A stretch of 64,000 nt of DNA from Silvibacterium bohemicum (GTDB lineage Bacteria > Acidobacteriota > Terriglobia > Terriglobales > Acidobacteriaceae). The notes below the pieces were generated by a model that was not told the origin of the DNA, made no database searches, and saw nothing but the letters and a program-made list of their open reading frames with translations. Made by a program: the position numbers and the translations under genes. The stretch lies in contig NZ_LBHJ01000008.1 in assembly GCF_001006305.1 (NCBI RefSeq), forward strand, positions 62,001-126,000. The letters are read 5' to 3'. Positions within the stretch are counted from its first letter, which is position 1. Each line of letters opens with the position of its first letter. This document shows positions 1 through 8,793 of the stretch, piece after piece.

Positions 1-1
1 C

Positions 2-1534
2 CACGAGGGCAAGCTGTATCTGCGCGCTATCGATACCCAGACGCTGGGCGGCCACACCATCACCACCATCACCAGCCTGCCGCTGCATCGCGAAAATGTG
101 GACCAGATCGCGCGGGGGCTGGGCACCGTCACCATCGTTCCCGATGTCCAGATCGACGATGACGATATGCCCAGCGACGCGAAGCCTCCCAAGAAGGTGC
201 AATTCAGCTACCAGCGCACCGCCAGAGGAGTAAAGGTCAACGGCGAAGACCTGGACGAGATGCAGACCCGGCGCCGGTCGATCACCGGTGGTATGCTCCC
301 TGGCGCTCAGCACTTCTACGACGTTACCGTTACCTTCTGGGCGCCGCTCGACACCATTGACTGGGAAACGGGAAAACCGATCCAGACCTACGCCAAGGTC
401 AGCTCGCGTCCCTCGCTGCTGTACCAGCGCCTCTTCATTACCTCGCTCAAGATTGCCGCCGTGATTCAGGAGATCCTGATCGGCATCGCCATCTTCTTCG
501 GCGTCATCGAGCTGTTTGCGTTCTACATGGCCGTGCGTCTCAACCGCACCATCACGCGGTCGATCCGCGATCTGTATCAGGCGACGGTGGCCATCGATAA
601 GGGTGACCTCTCGCATCGCATTCAGGTCACGCGCAACGATCAGTTGGCCGCTTTGAGCCGATCCTTCAATCGCATGATTTCTTCATTGGAGCGGCTGCTC
701 GAAGAGCAGCGCCAGAAGCAGCGGCTGGAGAATGAGCTGGCCATTGCCCAGGAGGTGCAGGCCAATCTCTTTCCTCGCGGCAATATCAGCGTGCCATCGC
801 TGGAGCTGCACGGCGCTTGCTATCCCGCCCGCACCGTGAGCGGCGACTACTACGACTTCCTGGTATTCGGCGGCACCAGCATGGGGTTGGCCATCGGAGA
901 CATCAGCGGCAAGGGCATCTCCGCTGCTCTATTGATGGCGACGCTGCACTCCGCGGTGCGTGCCTACCGCTTTGCCGGGGAAGAGCTGATCACGGCGGGA
1001 ACAGCGGCATTGGCCATCGCTTCGACCCGCGCCATGGGCGAAGATGAGGTCGAGTGCGGCGAGCTCTTCGAGGAGCCGTCGAAGATCCTGGCTCTGCTCA
1101 ACCGCCATCTCTATCGCAGCACGCAGCCGGAGAAGTACGCCACGCTGTGGCTGGGCCACTATGACGGGCTGACCAGCCGCCTCATCTACTCGAATGGCGG
1201 GCAGCTACCGCCGTTTCTTCTGCGCGCCGACGACTCGGTGACGCGCCTCGATTGCGGCGGCACGGTAGTGGGGCTGCTCAACAACATGAGTTACGAGCAG
1301 GCCACGGAGCAGCTCTATCCGGGAGACATTCTCATCGCCTATAGCGACGGTGTGACCGAGCCCGAGAATGAGTTTGGAGAATTCGGCGAGGACCGCCTGC
1401 TCGAAGTGGTGCGCCGCCATCGGCATCTGTCGCTCGAAGCCATCTCAGAGCAAGTGATGCAGTCGTTGCGCACCTGGATCGGCGGCCAGGAACAGCCGGA
1501 TGACATCACCCTGGTATTGGCACGGCAGCGGTGA
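2..1534 (+). CDS. HAMP-PP2C (SpoIIE-type) serine phosphatase, 5' end cut by the window
   Basis: The reading frame is open from the first bases, so the visible GTG at 98 is probably internal and the gene begins upstream of the window. Counting from that GTG: an extracytoplasmic sensor tail (1-110), a membrane segment at about 112-147, a HAMP linker (about 147-200, with a DKGDLSHR-type DExG region), a short coiled coil, and a PP2C SpoIIE-type phosphatase. Metal-binding motifs are visible as SGDYYD (248-253), GDISGKG (267-273) and SDGVTE near the C-terminus. Such proteins dephosphorylate anti-sigma-factor antagonists in partner-switching stress responses. No kinase or antagonist partner is visible here. 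It converges on the nuo operon. Confidence 0.88.
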   Translation, partial: HEGKLYLRAIDTQTLGGHTITTITSLPLHRENVDQIARGLGTVTIVPDVQIDDDDMPSDAKPPKKVQFSYQRTARGVKVNGEDLDEMQTRRRSITGGMLPGAQHFYDVTVTFWAPLDTIDWETGKPIQTYAKVSSRPSLLYQRLFITSLKIAAVIQEILIGIAIFFGVIELFAFYMAVRLNRTITRSIRDLYQATVAIDKGDLSHRIQVTRNDQLAALSRSFNRMISSLERLLEEQRQKQRLENELAIAQEVQANLFPRGNISVPSLELHGACYPARTVSGDYYDFLVFGGTSMGLAIGDISGKGISAALLMATLHSAVRAYRFAGEELITAGTAALAIASTRAMGEDEVECGELFEEPSKILALLNRHLYRSTQPEKYATLWLGHYDGLTSRLIYSNGGQLPPFLLRADDSVTRLDCGGTVVGLLNNMSYEQATEQLYPGDILIAYSDGVTEPENEFGEFGEDRLLEVVRRHRHLSLEAISEQVMQSLRTWIGGQEQPDDITLVLARQR

Positions 1535-1620
1535 GGCAGGTTTAACACCGCTCCTTCTTGCGGAGAAGTATTGATGCCTTCTATCGATGGTGAAACGTAC
1601 TCCTCATTCTGAGCTAAGCG

Positions 1621-1660
1621 AAAAATCCCAGTGATGCGCTTTCCGCCTGCATCACTGGGA
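1621..1660 (-). terminator. Rho-independent terminator closing the nuo operon
   Basis: A perfect 12-bp stem (1626-1637 with 1649-1660, 11-nt loop) is followed on the minus strand by five T (1625-1621). It lies 50 nt past the nuoN stop. On the plus strand the T-tract is weak, so it serves mainly nuo, though it may also slow readthrough from the phosphatase gene. Confidence 0.8.
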
Positions 1661-1711
1661 CTCTTCTCGTCGGTCGTAAGAGTGACGAATTACTGAGACT
1701 CTAATACAGTC

Positions 1712-3205
1712 CTACCGCCCTGCCACCGCTGCCGAATCAGCATCCGGATTGATCACCGGATAAGTCGCGGCTGCAGCCTTGGCTTGCGCCAGGATCCGTC
1801 CCGGAGCGATACCCAGAATCAGCGTGGAAGCGACCGTGATCAGCAATGCGAGCAGCAGCGGCAGGGTTGCCGCAGGCACCGCCATGACCGGTGAGGATTC
1901 CGCCGGCTTGCTGTATATCGCAGCCAGCACTCGCAGGTAGTAATACGCCGCGATGCCGCTGTTGATGAGGCCGATCACCGCGAGCCAGACAAATCCGGAG
2001 TGAATCGCGGCCGAGAAGACATAGAACTTGCCGAAGAATCCGCCGGTGAAGGGAATCCCAATCAGCGAGATCAGGAAGAAGCCCATCGCGCCACCCAGCA
2101 AAGGAGAGCGATAGGCGAGTCCCTTGTAGTCCTCGATCAGCGTCAGGCGATCGTCGTAGCCGCCGGCATGGCTGACCACAGCAAAGACGCCGACATTCAT
2201 TGCGGCGTAAGAGACGGCGTAGAAGCTGGCCGCGGCGATGCCGTCGGCGGAGAGCGCGGTGAAGGCGACCAGCAGGTATCCGGCGTGTGCGATGGAGGAG
2301 TAGGCCAGCATGCGCTTCACGTTCTTCTGCCGCAGCGCGCCCAGGTTGCCGACGGTCATGGACAGGGCGGCAAGCAGCCAGAGCAGCGGCACCCAGTGCA
2401 GGTGGAGCGCGGGGACCGCGCCGTAGAGCACGCGCAGGAGCACGGCGAAGGCTGCGACCTTGGGGCCCGTTGACATCAGCGCGACGACAGGAGATGCCGC
2501 ACCCTCATAGACATCGGGCGTCCACACCTGGAAGGGAGCGGCCGAGACTTTGAATCCCAGGCCGATCAGCATCATGGACACGCCGATCAGCGCCAGCATC
2601 GGAGTGGTGCTCGATCCGAGTGCCTGCGCGATTCCGGAGATGTCCGTGGTGCCGGTTGCGCCGAAGACCAGGGCGATGCCGTAGAGGAAGAATGCTGTCG
2701 CAAACGAGCCCAGCAGGAAATACTTGATCGAAGACTCAGGAGCTTTCGCGCTCTTCCTGCGGAAACCGGCGAGGATGTACGTCGAGATCGACGAGATTTC
2801 CAGGCCGATGAAGACCAGAAGCAACTCGACCGCCGAGCTCATCAGCATCATGCCGACTGCTCCGAAGCAGACGAGCGCGAAGTACTCGCCGAGAAACGGC
2901 GTGCTGTCCGGGGCTGAATCCAGCGCGATCAGCAGGGAAGCGAGCACGATGCCGGCAATCAGCACATGAAAGAAGATGCTGAAGGGATCGGTCTGCACGG
3001 TTCCGAAATACGCCGTGCCCGAAGGCAGCTGATATTGATAGAGACTTCCCGCCAGCGCGGCAATTACGCCGAGGACGGAGAACCAGCCCAGCGGCTTGCG
3101 GCTCGAGGACTTCGCGATCAGCGGCTCGACCAGCATGATGATCACGCCGACGAGGGTGAGGATCACCTCGGGGAGAATGCGAAGGATCTGAGGTGTCGTG
3201 TTCAT
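1712..3205 (-). CDS. nuoN: NADH-quinone oxidoreductase subunit N
   Basis: 497 aa, a normal NuoN length. It is an antiporter-like membrane subunit of complex I with about 14 hydrophobic helices. The conserved proton-translocation core is visible, including the run [11 protein letters not shown] with its buried Glu near residue 137 and the [14 protein letters not shown] motif around 290-305. It couples NADH oxidation to proton pumping in the inner membrane. The ATG overlaps the nuoM stop as ATGA. It is the last gene of the nuo operon, followed by a terminator. Confidence 0.95.
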   Translation of the reverse strand: MNTTPQILRILPEVILTLVGVIIMLVEPLIAKSSSRKPLGWFSVLGVIAALAGSLYQYQLPSGTAYFGTVQTDPFSIFFHVLIAGIVLASLLIALDSAPDSTPFLGEYFALVCFGAVGMMLMSSAVELLLVFIGLEISSISTYILAGFRRKSAKAPESSIKYFLLGSFATAFFLYGIALVFGATGTTDISGIAQALGSSTTPMLALIGVSMMLIGLGFKVSAAPFQVWTPDVYEGAASPVVALMSTGPKVAAFAVLLRVLYGAVPALHLHWVPLLWLLAALSMTVGNLGALRQKNVKRMLAYSSIAHAGYLLVAFTALSADGIAAASFYAVSYAAMNVGVFAVVSHAGGYDDRLTLIEDYKGLAYRSPLLGGAMGFFLISLIGIPFTGGFFGKFYVFSAAIHSGFVWLAVIGLINSGIAAYYYLRVLAAIYSKPAESSPVMAVPAATLPLLLALLITVASTLILGIAPGRILAQAKAAAATYPVINPDADSAAVAGR

Positions 3206-4746
3206 CGCTTCTCCAGAAGATGATCAGCGGGAAGATGATCAGCGGGAAGATGATCAGCAGTATAAGTAACCGTCTGTGTTGCAGTATCGGCGAGTCCAGT
3301 CACTGCGCCGTTGATGGCCTTGATCCAGTAAGGCGAAGCCACACCCATCACCAGCATCAGGATGGCCATGGGCCACAGAATCACATGTTCGCGGAAGCCA
3401 AGATCTGCCACGCTATGGCGCGTGATCATGGCCGACTCCGGACCGTAGAAGATCTTCTGTACCATGCTCAGCATGTAAGCCGCGCCCAGAATCACTCCGA
3501 TGGTCGCCGCGAAGATCCATCCGGCATGGTGGGCATAGCTGCCGCTCAGGACGAGGAACTCGCCGACGAAGCCGTTCAGCATGGGCAGGCCGATCAGCGA
3601 CAGCGTGGTGATGACGAAGAGCGTCACCAGCCACGGCGTCTTCGCCGCGAGGCCGCCGTATTCCGATAGCTCGTAGGTTCCGTAGCGGTTATACAGGATG
3701 CCGATCAGGATCAGCATCGCCGAGCCCGAGAGCCCGTGATTGAGAATCTGGTAGACCGCGCCGTTCAGCCCCGAAAGCGCGAAGGAGAAGATGCCCAGTG
3801 TGCAGAAGCTCAAGTGGCTAAGGATGGAGTAGGCCACCAGCCGTTTCATATCGCGCTGCACCAGCGCAATGCAGGCGCCGTAGAGCAGGCCGATGACCGA
3901 TAGAGCAATCATTAGCGGAGCAATGGCTCGCGCCTGCGCTGGGAAGAGCCCGAGATTGAAGCGCAGAATCGAGTACAGCCCCAGCTTGCCGGCGACGACC
4001 ATGGCCATCGCAGTTGGCGCATCGGTAATGGTGTCGCTCAACCAGCCGTGCAGCGGGAAGACTGGAACCTTCACTGCGAAGGCGACCAGGAAGGCCAGCG
4101 AAACCCAGCCCAGCGCGTCGGCCGTGAACAGGCTGCCGTTGGCGGTCAGCGCCTGCTGTAGCTTCACGTAATCGAAGGTGCCGGTCTTGGCGTAAAGGTA
4201 GAGGATGGCGACCAGGAACAGCGCCGACGGAATGAAGGTGTAGGTGAAAAACTTGAGAGCCGTCTTCGGGCCACGCTCTTTGCCGAACATGGCGATGAGA
4301 ATCGCCATCGGCACCAGCGACAGCTCCCAGAAGCCGTAGTAGAGGAACATGTCCAGCGCGACGAAGACGCCGATCATGGCCGTCTGCTGCAGCAGGAAGA
4401 AGAAGTAGAACTCCTTGGTGCGCGTCTCGACGGTCTTCCACGAAGCCAGGCAGCCGGCTACGGCCAGGAAGCCGGTGAGCACCACCAGCCACATGGAGAT
4501 GCCGTCTACGCCAAGGTGATAGCGGATGGCCGGGTTTGCGATCCAGGCATAGTTCTCTTCGAACTGGAAGCCGCTTTGCCCGTAGATGAAGTGAGCGGGC
4601 AGGTGCAGAGTCAGCAGGAAGGTTACGACCGATACCAGCAGAGTCCACCACTGGATGATGCGTCCCTTGCGCGGCAGCAGGGCCACGACCACCGCGCCCG
4701 CGGTAGGTACAAAGGTCGTCAGCGTCAATATGGAGTCAATCAGCAC
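3202..4746 (-). CDS. nuoM: NADH-quinone oxidoreductase subunit M
   Basis: 514 aa, an antiporter-like membrane subunit of complex I. The signature [13 protein letters not shown] is present near residue 145, with its conserved Glu for proton transfer, as is the [18 protein letters not shown] motif. The C-terminal tail carries a threefold ADHLP peptide repeat encoded by a 15-bp DNA repeat. The stop overlaps the nuoN start. It follows nuoL after 43 nt. Confidence 0.95.
   Translation of the reverse strand: MLIDSILTLTTFVPTAGAVVVALLPRKGRIIQWWTLLVSVVTFLLTLHLPAHFIYGQSGFQFEENYAWIANPAIRYHLGVDGISMWLVVLTGFLAVAGCLASWKTVETRTKEFYFFFLLQQTAMIGVFVALDMFLYYGFWELSLVPMAILIAMFGKERGPKTALKFFTYTFIPSALFLVAILYLYAKTGTFDYVKLQQALTANGSLFTADALGWVSLAFLVAFAVKVPVFPLHGWLSDTITDAPTAMAMVVAGKLGLYSILRFNLGLFPAQARAIAPLMIALSVIGLLYGACIALVQRDMKRLVAYSILSHLSFCTLGIFSFALSGLNGAVYQILNHGLSGSAMLILIGILYNRYGTYELSEYGGLAAKTPWLVTLFVITTLSLIGLPMLNGFVGEFLVLSGSYAHHAGWIFAATIGVILGAAYMLSMVQKIFYGPESAMITRHSVADLGFREHVILWPMAILMLVMGVASPYWIKAINGAVTGLADTATQTVTYTADHLPADHLPADHLLEKR
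3216..3260. repeat. Three tandem copies of a 15-bp unit at the 3' end of nuoM
   Basis: Unit GAAGATGATCAGCGG at 3216-3230 and 3231-3245 (identical) and 3246-3260 (one mismatch). In nuoM it encodes three in-frame ADHLP-type pentapeptides just before the stop. The unit length keeps frame, so copy-number change would only lengthen or shorten the C-terminal tail. Confidence 0.95.
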
Positions 4747-4789
4747 GAATATATTCCTTGTCTTTCAAGCATTGCGGTCATCGTGTTGG

Positions 4790-6757
4790 TCATCGCAGTG
4801 AAAGATGCGCCGTCAGTCCGAAGTAGGTTACGACCAGCAGGACGGCCGCGCCCAGCGACAGCCAGCCTGCATACGAACGAATGTTACCCGATTGAATGCG
4901 TGCCACCAGCGCGCCGAATCCTTGCGCCGTGTAGCCGGCCACATAGCCGGTGCCGTCAACAATTCCGGTATCGACGAGCGCCTTGAGCAGATAGCGCGAG
5001 ATGATCATCAGGGCCATCACCACCAGGCCGTAGAGCTCATCCACCTTGTACTTGTTGAGCAGCAGAGTGTAGACGCCGTGCAGCGAATGCGCCAGCTTAC
5101 CCGGCAGCTCCGGCTTGGCGAAGTACAGGATGTGCGCGGTAAACCAGCCCGCAATGGCAACCAGCGTCGAAACCACCGCCAGTATGAGAGCAATCTGGTT
5201 CGAGCCTCCGGATTCCGCGGAGCCAAAGACCGGCGAGAGGAAGTTCGCAATCTCGTTGTGGCCATGCAAAGCGGCAGGAACGCCGATCCATCCGCCGATA
5301 ACGGAGAGAATCGCCAGAATCACCAGCGGTCCGGTCATGATCCAGGGGCTCTCATGAACGCCGTGGCCGTGCGCATGCCCGTGATCGTCGTGCCCTTGTG
5401 CGTCGTGAGCCTGTTCAACCGCGCGGCTCTCGCCAAAGAAGGTGAGATACCAGAGGCGGAACATGTAGAAAGATGTCAGAAACGCAGTGACCAGTCCAAC
5501 GAACCACAGAATCTTGCCGCCGTTGGGCGAGATGAATGCCTGATACAGAATCTCGTCCTTGCTGAAGAAGCCCGCGAAGGGCGGAATTCCTGAGATAGCG
5601 ACGACGCCCGCGGTCATGGTCCAGAAGGTGACGGGAATCTTTTTGCGCAGGCCGCCCATCACGCGCATGTCCTGCTCGCCGCTCAAGGCATGAATCACCG
5701 AGCCGGCCGCGAGGAAGAGCAGCGCCTTGAAGAAGGCGTGCGTCACGAGATGGAAGATGCCCGAGGTGTACGAGGCCACGCCGCAGGCCAGGAACATGTA
5801 GCCCAGCTGCGAAACAGTCGAGTAAGCCAGCACGCGCTTGATATCGGTCTGCACCAGTCCGATGGTCGCAGCGAAAAAAGCAGTAGCCGCGCCGATGATG
5901 GCGATGATGCTCAGCGTAAACGGCGAGCGATCGAAGAGGACGTGAGTCCGCGCGACCATGTAGATGCCGGCGGTGACCATGGTTGCCGCGTGGATGAGGG
6001 CGGAGACTGGCGTCGGGCCTTCCATGGCATCAGGAAGCCAGACATAAAGCGGAATCTGCGCCGATTTACCCGTTGCGCCCAGCACCAGGAAGATCGCAAT
6101 CGCAGTAAGGAAGCCGCCTTGCCACTCAGGATGCTGCGTGATCTGCGCGAAGACGCCGCTGTAGCTCAACGTGCCGAAGTGCTGGACCATCAGGAACATT
6201 GCCAGCAGAAATCCGAAGTCGCCGATGCGGTTGACGACGAATGCCTTCTTGCCTGCATTGGCCGCGGAGTCGCGCAGGAAGTAGAAGCCGATCAGAAGGT
6301 ACGACGCGAGTCCCACACCTTCCCAGCCGACAAACATCAGCAGGAAGTTCTCCGACAGCACCAGCGTCAGCATGAAGAACATGAAGAGATTGAGATAGGC
6401 AAAGAAGCGCCAGTATCCCTCTTCGTGCGCCATGTAGCCGGCCGAATAGATGTGGATCAGGAAGCCCACGCCGGTAACCACCAACAGCATGATCATGGTC
6501 AGGTGATCGAGCTGCAGCGTGAAGTCGGCGTGAAAGGGTCCGGCCGAAATCCACGTCCCGAGGTTCTCGACGTACGGCAGCGAGGTCGAGCCGAGGTGAA
6601 ACCAGATGTTCGCGACTTGCAGGAAGGGAATGAGGGTCGCGATCAGCGCGACGCCGGTCACCAGCGCCTTGGGCAGCCGTCGGCCGATTAGACCGTTCAC
6701 CAGAAACCCGGCGAAGGGAATGAGAGGAAGAAGCCAGAGATGCAGGGAAGCGGTCAT
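4790..6757 (-). CDS. nuoL: NADH-quinone oxidoreductase subunit L
   Basis: 655 aa, the most distal antiporter-like subunit of complex I. The conserved motif FVGWEGVGLASYLLIGFYF lies near residues 140-160, with its proton-channel Glu, followed by DAMEGPTPVSALIHAATMVTAG and DIKRVLAYSTVSQLGYM. It ends with the lateral amphipathic helix region typical of NuoL. A His-rich cytoplasmic loop (about residues 447-470, with repeated HGH/HDD) stands out. It starts 13 nt after the nuoK stop. Confidence 0.96.
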   Translation of the reverse strand: MTASLHLWLLPLIPFAGFLVNGLIGRRLPKALVTGVALIATLIPFLQVANIWFHLGSTSLPYVENLGTWISAGPFHADFTLQLDHLTMIMLLVVTGVGFLIHIYSAGYMAHEEGYWRFFAYLNLFMFFMLTLVLSENFLLMFVGWEGVGLASYLLIGFYFLRDSAANAGKKAFVVNRIGDFGFLLAMFLMVQHFGTLSYSGVFAQITQHPEWQGGFLTAIAIFLVLGATGKSAQIPLYVWLPDAMEGPTPVSALIHAATMVTAGIYMVARTHVLFDRSPFTLSIIAIIGAATAFFAATIGLVQTDIKRVLAYSTVSQLGYMFLACGVASYTSGIFHLVTHAFFKALLFLAAGSVIHALSGEQDMRVMGGLRKKIPVTFWTMTAGVVAISGIPPFAGFFSKDEILYQAFISPNGGKILWFVGLVTAFLTSFYMFRLWYLTFFGESRAVEQAHDAQGHDDHGHAHGHGVHESPWIMTGPLVILAILSVIGGWIGVPAALHGHNEIANFLSPVFGSAESGGSNQIALILAVVSTLVAIAGWFTAHILYFAKPELPGKLAHSLHGVYTLLLNKYKVDELYGLVVMALMIISRYLLKALVDTGIVDGTGYVAGYTAQGFGALVARIQSGNIRSYAGWLSLGAAVLLVVTYFGLTAHLSLR

Positions 6758-6770
6758 GATCTCGCCAAGC

Positions 6771-7076
6771 TCACAGTTTCATCAGGTCGACCGCGTCGAC
6801 GTTCAGGGTATTCCGCGTGCGGAAGAGGGCGATGATGATGGCCAGACCCACAGCGGCTTCGGCCGCAGCGACGACCATCACGAAGAAGACAAAAATCTGT
6901 CCGCTCACCTGGTGCCAGTGATGTGCAAAGGCCACAAAGGTGAGGTTGACAGCGTTGAGCATCAGCTCAATCGACATGAAGACGGTAATGATGTTGCGCT
7001 TGATGAGGAACGCCGCTACTCCGATAGAAAAGAGGATGGCGCTGAGGATCAGGTAGTAATAAATTGGGACGTCCAC
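6771..7076 (-). CDS. nuoK: NADH-quinone oxidoreductase subunit K
   Basis: 101 aa, the usual NuoK size. Three transmembrane helices are visible. The two conserved membrane Glu residues of the family lie in [13 protein letters not shown] (about residue 36) and [13 protein letters not shown] (about 72). A short gap of 3 nt separates it from nuoJ. Confidence 0.96.
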   Translation of the reverse strand: MDVPIYYYLILSAILFSIGVAAFLIKRNIITVFMSIELMLNAVNLTFVAFAHHWHQVSGQIFVFFVMVVAAAEAAVGLAIIIALFRTRNTLNVDAVDLMKL

Positions 7077-7079
7077 AGC

Positions 7080-7574
7080 TCAGTGCTCCCTTCGTGCCAG
7101 CGCCACAGCGCCGAGGATGGCAACCAGAATCAGGACCGACGTGACTTCAAAGGGAAGCAGCAGGTTGCGAAACAGCACGCGGCTCAGGTCTGCCGTCGTC
7201 ACCAGCTGATCGCCGAGCCGGGCAAAGCCGAGGGCTCCGCGATTCTGCAGGAACATGTAGGCCAGAATGGCGAAGAGCGCAGCGGCTCCGGGAAAGCCGA
7301 CGATATATGCGGCTCGGCTGCCATGCGTCCGCTCTTCGAGACCTGCGTTGAGCAGCATGATGACGAAGGTGAAGAGGACCATGACCGCGCCGGAGTAGAC
7401 AATCACCTGCGCCGCAGCCAGGAACTCCGCGCCGAGCAGCAGATAGAGCACAGCCAGCGAGCTCATCACGACGATGAGCGAGAGTGCGGAGTTGATGGGA
7501 TGGCGCTGCAGCAGGAGGTTCAATGCTCCCGCCACACATAATCCGCCAAAGATGAAGAACAGAATCAGATGCAT
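7080..7574 (-). CDS. nuoJ: NADH-quinone oxidoreductase subunit J
   Basis: 164 aa with five predicted transmembrane helices. The NuoJ signature AAQVIVYSGAVMVLFTFVIMLL lies near residues 54-75, with the pi-bulge helix and conserved Tyr. It follows nuoH after a 75-nt gap. In canonical nuo operons nuoI sits in this gap; here it does not. Confidence 0.96.
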   Translation of the reverse strand: MHLILFFIFGGLCVAGALNLLLQRHPINSALSLIVVMSSLAVLYLLLGAEFLAAAQVIVYSGAVMVLFTFVIMLLNAGLEERTHGSRAAYIVGFPGAAALFAILAYMFLQNRGALGFARLGDQLVTTADLSRVLFRNLLLPFEVTSVLILVAILGAVALARREH

Positions 7575-7649
7575 CGCTTCAGTCGCTCACAGGTGCCGGT
7601 TGCAGGGACTTGGAAAGTTCAGTAGACCGGAAGGACGATTGTAAATCAG

Positions 7650-8708
7650 CTAAGTAGTTCGAAACGCAAGCCACAGGCTGGTAGCAATAATATTCAGAAT
7701 GGCCAGCGGCGTAAGAAACTTCCAGCCGAAGCCCATCAGTTGATCGTAGCGGAGGCGCGGCAGCGTGCCGCGCACCCATACATAGAGAAAGAGGAAAAAG
7801 AAAACTTTGGCGACAAACCAGAAGAGCGGCAGCAGAGCCTGAACAACGGGCCCGCCGAATGCGGGGATCAAGCTGCCGAAGGGGCTGCTCCATCCACCGA
7901 AGAAGAGCAGCGTGGCCACGCAGCTGACCGTGATCATGTTGGCGTATTCCGCCATGAAGAACATGGCGAACTTCATCGAGCTGTACTCGGTGTGGTAGCC
8001 GGCGGTAAGTTCGCTCTCTGCTTCAGGCAGATCGAAGGGCGCGCGATTGGTCTCCGCGTAAGCTGCCGTCAGATAAATGAAGAAGGCAACGAATTGAAGA
8101 CCACCGAAGACGTTCCAGGAGAGCAGGCCGTGCGTCGACTGCACGTCGACAATGTCGCGCAGACGCAGCGACTGCGAACGCAGAACGACGCCCACCAGCG
8201 AGAGTCCGAGGGCCAGCTCGTAGCTAATTACCTGGGCGCTGGCGCGCAGTGCGCCGAGCAGCGAGTACTTGTTGTTGGAAGCCCATCCGGAGAGCGCAAT
8301 GCCGTAGACGCCCACCGAGGTGATGCCGAGCAGAATCAGCAGGCCGATGTTGACGTCGGAAATCTGGAAGAGACCCACGCCGTGGAACTGCACGTTCTCG
8401 GGACCGAACGGCACCATCGAAATCGACATCAGCGCGCAGGCCAAAGCAATGATCGGCGCCAGCACGAAGAGCGGACGATAGACCGCGGTCGGCATCAGGT
8501 CTTCCTTCAGGAAGAGCTTGAGTCCGTCGGCAAGGGGCTGCAGCAGACCGAAGGGACCGACGCGGCTGGGTCCCCAGCGGTTCTGAATGCGCCCGACCAC
8601 CTTGCGCTCCAGCAGAACCGTATAGGCCACGGCGGTGAGCAGGATCACCGTGACCACTAACACCTTCAGCACGCTCAGCAATAAAAAAATCCAGATGCTA
8701 ACTTCCAC
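7650..8708 (-). CDS. nuoH: NADH-quinone oxidoreductase subunit H
   Basis: 352 aa. It is the membrane subunit that forms the quinone-binding chamber with NuoB and NuoD. Motifs include QNRWGPSRVGPFGLLQPLADGLK (residues about 42-64) and RAPFDLPEAESELTAGYHTEYSSMKFA (about 220-246), both diagnostic of NuoH. Eight to nine helices are predicted. It lies 85 nt downstream of nuoG. Confidence 0.97.
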   Translation of the reverse strand: MEVSIWIFLLLSVLKVLVVTVILLTAVAYTVLLERKVVGRIQNRWGPSRVGPFGLLQPLADGLKLFLKEDLMPTAVYRPLFVLAPIIALACALMSISMVPFGPENVQFHGVGLFQISDVNIGLLILLGITSVGVYGIALSGWASNNKYSLLGALRASAQVISYELALGLSLVGVVLRSQSLRLRDIVDVQSTHGLLSWNVFGGLQFVAFFIYLTAAYAETNRAPFDLPEAESELTAGYHTEYSSMKFAMFFMAEYANMITVSCVATLLFFGGWSSPFGSLIPAFGGPVVQALLPLFWFVAKVFFFLFLYVWVRGTLPRLRYDQLMGFGWKFLTPLAILNIIATSLWLAFRTT

Positions 8709-8793
8709 AGGGCCTTCCTGAATAACGATCTTCTTGAGTTACGTTTTCAAAATCTGTTCTGGCGCAGTTCCGAAAATCTATTCTTGCTCCGTC

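Noticed and set aside
5690-6691. 333-aa plus-strand open frame in the nuoL region
   Set aside because: Antisense to nuoL; charged His/Arg/Glu/Gln-rich low-complexity sequence is typical of a frame opposite a membrane protein.
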